Source of the DNA: a virus
DNA: 30,765 nucleotides
Direction: 5' to 3' (one strand)
Virus record (IMG/VR): IMGVR_UViG_3300047300_000198
Location: 1 to 30,765 of that record
The notes beneath the pieces were generated by a model. It saw only the letters and a program-made list of their open reading frames with translations, was not told the DNA's origin and did not search any database. Of the stretch, positions 16,394-22,398 are shown in pieces; positions within the stretch are counted from its first letter, which is position 1; each line of letters begins with the position of its first letter. The translations under genes and the position numbers were made by a program.

Positions 16394-16910
16394 AGCTCAA
16401 TTCACAGAGCTTGGCTATAAGTGGCCTACTATTCACGTGGTAGGTATACGCAGCAAAGCTAATCTGCCTAACCAATTTGATGACCTCATCGGATTGGTAC
16501 AAGGTAATGAGGTGAAATGGTATACCGGCACAACTAATCCAGGTACTTTTTGGCTTAATAATCCCATCAATTCTTTAGGCACAGCAGTTCTGAAAGCAGG
16601 ACAATACGTAGACACTTGGGTTATTGGCTTGCATAAGGGTAAGTATACTGCTTTAGTTCAGTCCAAGAAGGTAACTGTGTATAGAGATGCGGATAAAGAT
16701 AGCATTGCTGAGGAGCAAGGTAAAGAAGAAACAGGCCTATTTGGAATTAACATCCATCGCGCTAATGAATTAACAGAATCTCGCAACATTGACAAGTGGA
16801 GCGCTGGCTGCCAAGTGCTTAACAATCCAACACAATTCAAAGAGCTTATGCAAGCTTGCATTAAATCAGGTAAAAAATCATTCACTTATACACTACTACA
16901 CGAGGCATGA
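16365..16910 (+). CDS. Putative endolysin, YkuD-like cell-wall enzyme
   Basis: This 181-aa protein ends in GINIHRANELTESRNIDKWS then AGCQ, giving candidate catalytic His131, Ser146 and Cys149 in an H...SxGC arrangement as in L,D-transpeptidase (YkuD)-like and related murein enzymes. The N-terminal part (IDELKAQFTELGYKWPTIHV) looks like a leader to a small beta barrel. It is followed by two holin-like genes and a spanin pair, so it is the likely lysin. No signal peptide was seen, so it would need a holin for export. The mode of cleavage is not certain. Confidence 0.6.
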   Translation: MKAPTIDELKAQFTELGYKWPTIHVVGIRSKANLPNQFDDLIGLVQGNEVKWYTGTTNPGTFWLNNPINSLGTAVLKAGQYVDTWVIGLHKGKYTALVQSKKVTVYRDADKDSIAEEQGKEETGLFGINIHRANELTESRNIDKWSAGCQVLNNPTQFKELMQACIKSGKKSFTYTLLHEA

Positions 16911-17083
16911 GCAATCATCAGCAACAGATAGCAGAGGGAGTAACAGGAACGGTAAGCAGCATCTTATTAAGCGTGCCTGCGTGGATGTTAGATGTTGAAT
17001 TCGCATTAAAGATATTTTGTCTAATGCTATCAGCAGCAGCTTCTATCTTCACGATCTATAAGATGAGCAGAAAGAAGCGTTAA
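16907..17083 (+). CDS. Holin-like membrane protein, 58 aa
   Basis: A small protein (MSNHQQQIAEGVTGTVSSIL, first 20 residues) with hydrophobic stretches SSILLSVPAWML and FALKIFCLMLSAAASIFTIY, and a basic C-terminus (KMSRKKR). Two short membrane segments and a charged tail suit a holin or holin partner. It begins in an ATGA overlap with the endolysin and ends one base before the next start. Too short for a family call. Confidence 0.55.
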   Translation: MSNHQQQIAEGVTGTVSSILLSVPAWMLDVEFALKIFCLMLSAAASIFTIYKMSRKKR

Positions 17084-17329
17084 ATGAAATGGCTTAAGAG
17101 TATATTCAGTAACGAATCAGATGCTAGCTCCAAGCGAGTAGCATCTATCTTAGCATTACTTGTATGCATTAATCTTTCGTACATTGGCACGTTCACAGAA
17201 TACAAGACACCTGAATACATGTTCGATGGCTTGCTTATTTTAGCCGGTGGAGGCTTGGGATTAACTGTTATAGAATCTATCTTTACTAAAAAGAAATCAA
17301 ATGACTCAGCAAGCCAAGAATCAAATTAA
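17084..17329 (+). CDS. Holin-like membrane protein, 81 aa
   Basis: An amphipathic N-terminus (MKWLKSIFSNESDASSKR) is followed by two hydrophobic segments, VASILALLVCINLSYIGTF and MFDGLLILAGGGLGLTVIES, and a polar basic tail. This is the layout of small class II-type holins in Bacteroidota phages. It directly follows the first holin-like gene; the two may act as a pair, for instance holin and antiholin, which the sequence cannot settle. Confidence 0.6.
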   Translation: MKWLKSIFSNESDASSKRVASILALLVCINLSYIGTFTEYKTPEYMFDGLLILAGGGLGLTVIESIFTKKKSNDSASQESN

Positions 17330-17657
17330 GGGAGCGGTAGTTATAGTGTTAGCCATTGCTATCTGCGCTACATTTCAAATAATGTACATTGCGTTAAAGG
17401 ACAGTAAGAAAGCCATTGAAGGCTACGAGAGAAGAGCAGATAGAGCTACTCACGTAATAGATAGCTTAGAGGCTACCAACGTACAGCGCATGCTTCAGAT
17501 AGAGGAATTAAATAAGCAGTTAGAATACAACAAACAGCAATATGAAGCAAACATTAGCGCTATTGATAGTCTTGATAGGAATGGCCTTCGCAGAGCCATG
17601 CACAATCTACTCTCAAGCCTTACAGAAGAAAGATACCCTGGTCAGCTTAACGAGTAA
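17301..17657 (+). CDS. Rz-like inner membrane spanin
   Basis: The 118-aa product has one N-terminal transmembrane segment (GAVVIVLAIAICATFQIMYI) and then a long periplasmic coiled coil (residues 40-95: DSLEATNVQRMLQIEELNKQ). This is the usual architecture of i-spanins, which span the periplasm and fuse inner and outer membranes with an o-spanin. It overlaps the holin gene by 29 bases and contains the start of the next gene. Confidence 0.6.
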   Translation: MTQQAKNQIKGAVVIVLAIAICATFQIMYIALKDSKKAIEGYERRADRATHVIDSLEATNVQRMLQIEELNKQLEYNKQQYEANISAIDSLDRNGLRRAMHNLLSSLTEERYPGQLNE

Positions 17658-17940
17658 TGAAGTAAGAGCACTACTCAAGTTAAAGGCTGAGCGCGATTAT
17701 CTCTTTAACGCTGTAAGTATCTGCACCAAATCAGATAGTGTTAAGGCTAAAGTTATTACTGATCAGCAGAAATCTATTGATGAATATGCTGTGCTTAACG
17801 AGCGCATGGCAATAAATCTGAGCGCAGCACAGCAAGAGCTGAGTAAACAAGCTGCACGTAAAGAATCTTGGCGCAGCGCTGCGCTTATTGGCATTCCAAT
17901 CTCATTTATAGGCGGCATTATCTTCACTATATTCTTCTAA
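17542..17940 (+). CDS. Spanin-partner-like secreted membrane protein, overlapping
   Basis: The 132-aa protein starts 116 bases inside the Rz-like gene in another frame. It has a signal-like N-terminus (KQTLALLIVLIGMAFAEPC), a helical periplasmic middle part, and a C-terminal hydrophobic segment (AALIGIPISFIGGIIFTIFF). Embedding of an Rz1-like gene in Rz is classical, but no clear lipobox is present, and the second hydrophobic end suggests a membrane-anchored variant. It is the last gene before the terminator at 17963. Confidence 0.5.
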   Translation: MKQTLALLIVLIGMAFAEPCTIYSQALQKKDTLVSLTSNEVRALLKLKAERDYLFNAVSICTKSDSVKAKVITDQQKSIDEYAVLNERMAINLSAAQQELSKQAARKESWRSAALIGIPISFIGGIIFTIFF

Positions 17941-17962
17941 ATTAACATTTCTTTGTTAATAA

Positions 17963-17990
17963 CTTTGCTAAAATTAGCAAGGTTTTTTTT
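17963..17990 (+). terminator. Strong intrinsic terminator of the late/lysis operon
   Basis: The stem CTTTGCTAA (17963-17971) pairs with TTAGCAAGG (17974-17982), with a G-U near the base, followed by eight T. It closes the + strand late block. The 13-bp TTTGCTAAAATTA of this hairpin recurs at 18015-18027 in the promoter region. Confidence 0.85.
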
Positions 17991-18018
17991 GTTTATGTGA
18001 AATTTGTTTGTACGTTTG
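17988..18018 (+). promoter_or_regulatory. Bacteroidota-type promoter (TTTG-N19-TACGTTTG)
   Basis: TTTG at 17988-17991, a 19-base spacer, and TACGTTTG at 18011-18018 match the Bacteroidota sigma-ABfr promoter pattern (TTTG, then TAnnTTTG). TTTGCT (18015-18020) and AGCAAA (18036-18041) form an inverted repeat around the expected start, a possible operator or leader hairpin. It is placed to start the early/replication region. Confidence 0.7.
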
Positions 18019-18040
18019 CTAAAATTAAATCAATAAGCAA

Positions 18041-18154
18041 ATGAAAAAAGCACTACTCTTCTTAGCCATGCTAATAGCAGGCTTACTCATCGGAGGATCA
18101 TTCGATGCACAAACAGCAGAATTAGAATCACAACCAAATCACATCTCAAAATGA
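18041..18154 (+). CDS. Small secreted or membrane peptide, 37 aa
   Basis: The frame MKKALLFLAMLIAGLLIGGS has a textbook short basic-hydrophobic signal or membrane helix, then a polar tail. It is the first gene after the promoter and its stop overlaps the next start as ATGA. It could be a membrane peptide or a superinfection factor. No homologue is known to me. Confidence 0.6.
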   Translation: MKKALLFLAMLIAGLLIGGSFDAQTAELESQPNHISK

Positions 18155-18327
18155 AAGTAGAATTAATTGAAGAACAAAGGTACAATGAGACTTGGTACTT
18201 TGTTAAAGTAGACGGCTCATACGTAGCTGGCAAGAAAACATACGAAGAGGCTAAAGAAGAATTTGATAAAGCAGCTTCATTCGTTCCTAAGCTAACTGTG
18301 TTAGAAGTTAAGGAGGTAGAGCTATGA
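18151..18327 (+). CDS. Small protein, 58 aa, unknown
   Basis: The frame MKVELIEEQRYNETWYFVKV then DGSYVAGKKTYEEAKEEFDK reads as a compact domain with YF-rich strand and helix. It has ATGA overlaps with both neighbours. No function is recognised. Confidence 0.55.
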   Translation: MKVELIEEQRYNETWYFVKVDGSYVAGKKTYEEAKEEFDKAASFVPKLTVLEVKEVEL

Positions 18328-18554
18328 ACTATCAGTTAGTAGTTACTCCATTACGCGAGGATAGAATCAGCATGTACCATCGCATGAAGATACCTACATC
18401 ATTTGACTGCGAGAGCTTCGAAATAGCTCAGCAGATGGCGCACCTTCTTTTTGACCTCTACCAATTCAGAGAGCTACCTATGTGGCACGATGAATACCCA
18501 GGTGAATACTCATTTGAAGGCGAAGGCTTTTTGATAGAGATAAAAGAAATTTAG
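18324..18554 (+). CDS. Hypothetical protein, 76 aa
   Basis: Acidic product with a helix around EIAQQMAHLLFDLYQFRELP and a beta-like tail ending GFLIEIKEI. Coupled through an ATGA overlap to the preceding gene. Early, host-takeover-type location directly after the early promoter. No family recognised. Confidence 0.55.
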   Translation: MNYQLVVTPLREDRISMYHRMKIPTSFDCESFEIAQQMAHLLFDLYQFRELPMWHDEYPGEYSFEGEGFLIEIKEI

Positions 18555-18562
18555 TATATTAG
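18530..18562 (+). promoter_or_regulatory. Second early promoter (TTTG-N21-TATATTAG)
   Basis: TTTG at 18530-18533, a 21-base spacer and TATATTAG at 18555-18562 fit the Bacteroidota promoter with one mismatch in the -7 element. It overlaps the end of the preceding gene and is followed by an AT-rich leader ending AATAATCATG. Confidence 0.5.
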
Positions 18563-18579
18563 CAACTTAATTAATAATC

Positions 18580-18813
18580 ATGAATAAACCAAACAACACA
18601 ATTACCGGTAAGGTAATAGTCTCTCGGTGGGATGCCGAGAAGGCTCAATGGAAGCTGTACACCAATGCTCACAGCTATTCACTAACTGATTTCTCAAACG
18701 CTAAAAAGTATGGCGAAGTGATGCCTGATGATGGCACATTCCTCTACCAATTCGAAAGCGAGGATGAGAATAATATCCATGACTACTTTATGAGTGATCG
18801 CTATGTCATTTGA
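18580..18813 (+). CDS. Hypothetical protein, 77 aa
   Basis: A mostly beta-like product (ITGKVIVSRWDAEKAQWKLY) with an acidic C-terminal helix (QFESEDENNIHDYFMSDRYV). First gene after the promoter-like site at 18530. Overlaps the next short gene by 11 bases. No function is assigned. Confidence 0.55.
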   Translation: MNKPNNTITGKVIVSRWDAEKAQWKLYTNAHSYSLTDFSNAKKYGEVMPDDGTFLYQFESEDENNIHDYFMSDRYVI

Positions 18814-18973
18814 GCAACGATTCAAGAGCAGATTCATCTGCGTGCAGAGTTCAGTAGCGGGAGAGCAACTGAGCTACAATGAGGTAGTACAGCACTTACA
18901 ATATACGAAAGGCACAACAGCCTACGAGAATTGGAGAGCGCATTTCATAAATAATCCTCATGAGTTACAATAG
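18803..18973 (+). CDS. Small protein, 56 aa, unknown
   Basis: MSFEQRFKSRFICVQSSVAG, then QLSYNEVVQHLQYTKGTTAY, ends 13 bases into the SSB-like gene. It has the look of a small helical DNA-binding protein (basic start, helix, aromatic end). Its frame is distinct from both overlapping neighbours and fills 130 bases that would otherwise be empty. Confidence 0.5.
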   Translation: MSFEQRFKSRFICVQSSVAGEQLSYNEVVQHLQYTKGTTAYENWRAHFINNPHELQ

Positions 18974-19583
18974 AGAGCCTAACTGGGATAAGCTCAAGCC
19001 ATCAATAGATTGGGATGAGCAAGAGAATAAGTTAGCAGATAAGTTAGATAAGTATATTAATCAAAACAAAATAAAACAAGTAGTTATGAAACAAGGAACA
19101 GTTAAAAGTCAAAAATTCGTTAGAAATTGGGATGGCCCAAATGGTACTATTTACTACTTCGATTTAATCGTAGAAAGCAATGGATTAAATGAAGTAGGCC
19201 AAGTAGGTGTAAAGGATATGAACAGCCCTAAGATTGCAGTAGGTGCTACTATTCACTATACATCTGAAGAGCGTGTAGGGCCTACCGGTAAGAAGTCAAC
19301 CAACTTTAAGCTTCAGAATCCTAATCCATTTAATGGCGGTGGTAGCAGCTCAGGCGCAGGTTACACTCCTCGCAAAGAATCACCTGAAGTTCAGAATTCA
19401 ATCTCTAAATCAGTAGCACTTAATAACGCTGTTCTATTCTGCAAAGAGCAGAAGGGTGCAAAGCCAGGTGATGTATTAGATACGGCTGAGATATTCTTAG
19501 CATGGCTTAAGGGTGAGCATGTAGAGGCAGTAGAAATTAAAGCAGTAACCAATGAAAGCAGCAACGATGAAATGCCATTCTAA
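18960..19583 (+). CDS. Single-stranded DNA-binding protein
   Basis: The 207-aa protein appears to be a phage SSB. Residues about 40-130 look like an OB fold (KQGTVKSQKFVRNWDGPNGT, then NSPKIAVGATIHYTSEERVG), followed by a Gly/Ser linker (GGGSSSGAGY), a helical segment with ALNNAVLFCKEQKG, and the acidic tip SSNDEMPF. That tip resembles the DDDIPF-type C-terminus of bacterial SSBs, which docks partner proteins. It sits at the head of the replication block. Similarity in fold is inferred. Confidence 0.7.
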   Translation: MSYNREPNWDKLKPSIDWDEQENKLADKLDKYINQNKIKQVVMKQGTVKSQKFVRNWDGPNGTIYYFDLIVESNGLNEVGQVGVKDMNSPKIAVGATIHYTSEERVGPTGKKSTNFKLQNPNPFNGGGSSSGAGYTPRKESPEVQNSISKSVALNNAVLFCKEQKGAKPGDVLDTAEIFLAWLKGEHVEAVEIKAVTNESSNDEMPF

Positions 19584-19788
19584 GTTAACTCCATTTCACG
19601 CATGGGTACGCAGTCACTTTGTGACTGTGGCCCAATTTGCGGAGGTGCTGGAGGTGAGCTACCCGACAGCGCAGAAGTATATTAAGCAGCCACGATCTAT
19701 GAAGGTAACGCATATCGGCAAGCTTGCTAATATTACTGAGGAAGAGATACCATACATTCTCGAATTAATGAAAGATTCTAAAAACTAA
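19567..19788 (+). CDS. Small HTH DNA-binding protein
   Basis: The product of 73 aa from this ATG (an in-frame ATG at 19552 is also possible) contains a helix-turn-helix pattern, TVAQFAEVLEVSYPTAQKYI, then a basic segment and IGKLANITEEEIPYILELMK. It resembles small Cro/XRE-like phage regulators. It overlaps the C-terminus of the SSB gene in another frame, so it is co-expressed with it. No lysogeny genes were seen, so a role in early-gene control is more likely than repression of lysis. Confidence 0.55.
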   Translation: MKCHSKLTPFHAWVRSHFVTVAQFAEVLEVSYPTAQKYIKQPRSMKVTHIGKLANITEEEIPYILELMKDSKN

Positions 19789-19793
19789 AAACT

Positions 19794-19898
19794 ATGAAAG
19801 ATATCATTTTGACTAATGAAAGAATCATTGAAGCATTACGTCAGCCAACAAACGAAATTGTTGAAAGTATTTTAATTTTACTAATAACTAAAAATTAA
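19794..19898 (+). CDS. Very short ORF, 34 aa, uncertain
   Basis: MKDIILTNERIIEALRQPTN ends in a hydrophobic block (ILILLITKN). It sits between the HTH gene and the first paralogue of the AMHKEE group. The spacing is coherent, but there are no family clues. Confidence 0.35.
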   Translation: MKDIILTNERIIEALRQPTNEIVESILILLITKN

Positions 19899-19903
19899 AA
19901 ATT

Positions 19904-20152
19904 ATGGAAAAGAAACAAAGTAGTGTAGAGCAGAAAGTCTTCAAAAGCAGTTTAGATTTGCTATTATATTATTTACCAAGTGCAATTAGGAGGCAGTTTA
20001 AAGAACAAATTAAACAAGCCAAAGCAATGCACAAGGAGGAGGTTGTAGATGCTTATCGTGAAGGTAATCATTCAGAAATGAGAGGTGGTAAAGTAATTTT
20101 TGAAAAAATGGAAGACTACTACAACGAAACATTTGGAGGTGACAATGAGTAA
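19904..20152 (+). CDS. AMHKEE-family small protein, paralogue 1 (82 aa)
   Basis: Begins MEKKQSSVEQKV, contains QAKAMHKEEVVDAYREGN, and ends YYNETFGGDNE. Two more copies follow at 20145 and 20947. The common core is the AMHKEEI-type helix and the FGG tail. Its final codons (ACATTTGGAGGTGACAATGA) also hold a GGAGGTGA Shine-Dalgarno site for the next gene. Function unknown. It probably recurs as a small modular protein in Bacteroidota phages. Confidence 0.65.
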   Translation: MEKKQSSVEQKVFKSSLDLLLYYLPSAIRRQFKEQIKQAKAMHKEEVVDAYREGNHSEMRGGKVIFEKMEDYYNETFGGDNE

Positions 20153-20402
20153 GCAAAGTAATATTGAATATCTTGTGAGCGAAATTGAAAACATAGGTTT
20201 TTCAGTTAATAACACATTGGAGTTTTATGACACAGTTCAAATTGCTCGTGAGATGCATAAGGAAGAGATAAAAAATGCTCAGATGGATATGTTTCTTCAT
20301 TTAAACAACTTGCCTTATGGTTCTGATTATTTAAATAAAATGCAAGAAGCAGAAAATTTTGCAGATGAATATTACACTAAAACATTTGGAGGTGAACAAT
20401 GA
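20145..20402 (+). CDS. AMHKEE-family small protein, paralogue 2 (85 aa)
   Basis: Real start is taken at ATGAGTAAG (20145), which overlaps the stop of paralogue 1 by eight bases and sits behind GGAGGTGA; an upstream in-frame ATG at 20100 is inside the neighbour. Shares REMHKEEIKNAQ and ends EYYTKTFGGEQ. More diverged than copies 1 and 3. Function unknown. Confidence 0.6.
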   Translation: MSKQSNIEYLVSEIENIGFSVNNTLEFYDTVQIAREMHKEEIKNAQMDMFLHLNNLPYGSDYLNKMQEAENFADEYYTKTFGGEQ

Positions 20403-20695
20403 AACACACTAAAATTATGGGTAGGATAGTCCTGCTATTTGGAATCGTTATGCTAATGTCTTTTATTCCCGAAAACTTCAGAGAGTTCTTTGGTGATTGG
20501 CAATGTGAGGGAAGCCATTACAACCCAAAAGATGATAACCATAGTGGATGTGCTTACATCAGTCAATATGCAAGTCATCTACCTACTTGGCATTGGGGAT
20601 TCAGACATTGGATATGGATGATTATGGGAGTTGCCCTCTTTATCTACAATGCAGTTCTTATTATAATTAAAATTGATAAATACAGTAATGAGTAA
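20399..20695 (+). CDS. Two-helix membrane protein, 98 aa
   Basis: Segments IMGRIVLLFGIVMLMSFIPE and HWIWMIMGVALFIYNAVLII flank a Cys-, Trp- and His-rich outside or periplasmic loop with two Cys (QCEGSHYNPKDDNHSGCAYI) and WHWGFRHW. The loop may bind metal or form a disulphide. Its location in the paralogue chain, coupled by ATGA and preceded by GGAGGTGA, shows co-expression. It could modify the host membrane early in infection; this is a guess. Confidence 0.55.
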   Translation: MKHTKIMGRIVLLFGIVMLMSFIPENFREFFGDWQCEGSHYNPKDDNHSGCAYISQYASHLPTWHWGFRHWIWMIMGVALFIYNAVLIIIKIDKYSNE

Positions 20696-20954
20696 AGAAG
20701 AAGAACTAAAAAAGAAAGCAGAAGCATCTTGGGAAGGGTGTCACGGATGTAATGAGAGTGATAGAGATATGTGGATAAATGGTTACATCAAAGGAGCATT
20801 GGCTAACCAAATCGAACTACCAACGGATGAGGAGATAGAGGAAGAATCTTCCAAAATAGATTATGGCGGTGGTTCAGAGGGATGGATTAAATCAGCATTC
20901 AGACAAGGTGCAAGATGGATGAGAGATAAAATCAAAGGAGGTGGAGATGAGTAA
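20688..20954 (+). CDS. Hypothetical protein, 88 aa
   Basis: Start at ATGAGTAAAG (20688) is preferred because it overlaps the upstream stop by eight bases. Contains EELKKKAEASWEGCHGCNES (CxxC pair), MWINGYIKGALANQIELPTD, then an acidic helix and GSEGWIKSAFRQGARWMRDK. A similar C-terminal helix occurs in small phage proteins of unknown role. It is preceded by no clear SD and followed by GGAGGTG. Confidence 0.6.
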   Translation: MSKEEELKKKAEASWEGCHGCNESDRDMWINGYIKGALANQIELPTDEEIEEESSKIDYGGGSEGWIKSAFRQGARWMRDKIKGGGDE

Positions 20955-21180
20955 CAAGAAACAAAGTAGTATTGAATGGTTAGAATGGCAAATCAATCTT
21001 GGATTATCTGAGAGAGGTTTAATTAGTGCTTTTAAAGAAGCTAAAGCAATGCACAAGGAGGAGATTGAAGAAGCATATGGACATGGACAAAATAATGGTT
21101 ATATGTATGCACATCAGAAAGCAATCACTATAAGTAAAGAAAATTATTTTAATCAAACATTCGGAGGTGACAATGAGTAA
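20947..21180 (+). CDS. AMHKEE-family small protein, paralogue 3 (77 aa)
   Basis: Starts MSNKKQSSIEWLEWQIN, contains FKEAKAMHKEEIEEAY, and ends NYFNQTFGGDNE, clearly related to the copy at 19904 (shared KQSS start, AMHKEE helix and TFGGDNE end). The same GGAGGTGACAATGAG junction links it to the DnaA-like gene. A recent duplication of the cassette is the simplest account. Confidence 0.65.
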   Translation: MSNKKQSSIEWLEWQINLGLSERGLISAFKEAKAMHKEEIEEAYGHGQNNGYMYAHQKAITISKENYFNQTFGGDNE

Positions 21181-21658
21181 CGTAGTGGAAAGGAAAATAG
21201 CAGATTTAATTCTGCTCATTCCATCGGAGCAGCAGCAACATGCACGTAGACGCATTGACAATTTAGTGAGAGCCGTAATAGAGACACCTATCCCTGAGCT
21301 CAAGTGGCAGACTATTAATGGAGAGGTAGAGTCTTTAAATGAGCAGCGAGTAAATGCTATGATGAAGGTAGTGTGTAAACTCACCCAGGTAGATTGGTCA
21401 GAGCTTAAGGGTAAATCTCGTAAGAGAGAGATTAATGATATCAGGCAAACGTCTATGTGGATTATTAGAAAAGGCACATCTTTAAGCTTTGCTAATATCG
21501 GTAACATATTCAATAGGCATCATGCTACTGTGCTGCACGCTGTAGAATCGGTAGAAAATCTTATTCAGACTGACCGAATGTATAGAGGCCATGTGCAACA
21601 GATTCTAAACCACATAGATAACGAGAATCTCAATAAGGCATTCGATAAATTAACTTAA
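21173..21658 (+). CDS. Stand-alone DnaA domain IV (origin-binding) protein
   Basis: The 161-aa protein from the SD-linked ATG (21173) ends in a DnaA domain IV-like region: KLTQVDWSELKGKSRKREIN, DIRQTSMWIIRK, SLSFANIGNIFNRHHATVLH, with RHHATVLHA at 115-123 matching the RDHTTVLHA-type signature of bacterial DnaA. In DnaA this domain reads TTATnCACA boxes. No AAA+ ATPase domain is present, so it cannot load helicase by itself. It likely binds the phage origin or captures host DnaA. Its N-terminal 60 residues are helical and not recognised. Confidence 0.78.
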   Translation: MSNVVERKIADLILLIPSEQQQHARRRIDNLVRAVIETPIPELKWQTINGEVESLNEQRVNAMMKVVCKLTQVDWSELKGKSRKREINDIRQTSMWIIRKGTSLSFANIGNIFNRHHATVLHAVESVENLIQTDRMYRGHVQQILNHIDNENLNKAFDKLT

Positions 21659-21675
21659 TTAATAAATCAATAATC

Positions 21676-22059
21676 ATGAAGCAATTAACCATCAGCTATG
21701 ATACCGGAAAGGTAACAATCGAAAGGGTAAAAAAAGTATGCGTATTAATTAACGCAGGCATGACTCCCAGCGCAGCGCTAAGAAATGAGCGCATGGGTAA
21801 GCAATATCTACAACTTATGCGAGAGGTAGGTATAATTAAGAAGGTAGGCTCACGCGAATGGGAGGCTGTGAAGCATTTAAGACAGGATAAATTCAATCAA
21901 TTTGTAGAGGCAAAGAATCGGTATTACGAAAATATCCAAGCAAGTAAAGCAGATACTGATATGCTGGGTTTAGTCAACATGCCTAAGTCAGCACCTATAA
22001 AAAAAGAGGCTGTATTGCCTTGGTGGAAGAGATTTCTTTTATATTTGCTCAATCACTAA
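21676..22059 (+). CDS. Hypothetical protein, 127 aa, possibly DNA-binding
   Basis: The N-terminal half (KVTIERVKKVCVLINAGMTP, SAALRNERMGKQYLQLMREV) looks like helical DNA-binding segments, followed by a basic region, and a C-terminal hydrophobic patch (LPWWKRFLLYLLNH). It lies in the replication block with an AT-rich leader and no Shine-Dalgarno site. No family is named. Confidence 0.5.
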   Translation: MKQLTISYDTGKVTIERVKKVCVLINAGMTPSAALRNERMGKQYLQLMREVGIIKKVGSREWEAVKHLRQDKFNQFVEAKNRYYENIQASKADTDMLGLVNMPKSAPIKKEAVLPWWKRFLLYLLNH

Positions 22060-22071
22060 TCAATTAAACCA

Positions 22072-22398
22072 ATGATGACTATTCTATTAAAGCGCATAGA
22101 AGCGCTCGAAGAGAGGGTAAAAGCGCTTGAATCTAAGCGCTCTGCCTCTACCAAATTTTCACCACCATCACTCTCAGATGTAGTAGCTTACATGAATGAT
22201 GACTTAGTTTTGGCTAAGAAATTCTACTGCCATTACGAGAGCAATGGATGGAAGGTAGGCAAGAATCCAATGAAGAGCTGGAGAGCAGCTGCTGATCAAT
22301 GGATGGCAAGAGAGATTAATAACCAAAAAACTACACAAGATGAGCAAAGAATTGGCCGCATTAGTAGACAAGAGCTTCAGTCGTTCACTCAGCGCTGA
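22072..22398 (+). CDS. Replication-associated protein with DnaD-like C-terminus
   Basis: The 108-aa protein has a short N-terminal coiled coil (RIEALEERVKALESKR) and then AKKFYCHYESNGWKVGKNPM, KSWRAAADQWM, a motif found at the C-terminus of phage replisome organiser and DnaD-like proteins that interact with DnaA, DnaB or a loader. It overlaps the next gene by 59 bases and follows the DnaA-like gene by two genes. This suggests a role in replication initiation. Confidence 0.6.
   Translation: MMTILLKRIEALEERVKALESKRSASTKFSPPSLSDVVAYMNDDLVLAKKFYCHYESNGWKVGKNPMKSWRAAADQWMAREINNQKTTQDEQRIGRISRQELQSFTQR

Noticed and set aside
20770-20778. Perfect DnaA box inside the gene at 20688
   Set aside because: It encodes part of MWINGY in a coding frame and is isolated; a similar one at 27618 shows such matches occur by chance in this AT-rich genome.
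21019-21513. Antisense reading frame of 164 codons opposite the DnaA-like gene
   Set aside because: The + strand gene has clear DnaA domain IV motifs; the opposite frame is a by-product with no recognisable domain.
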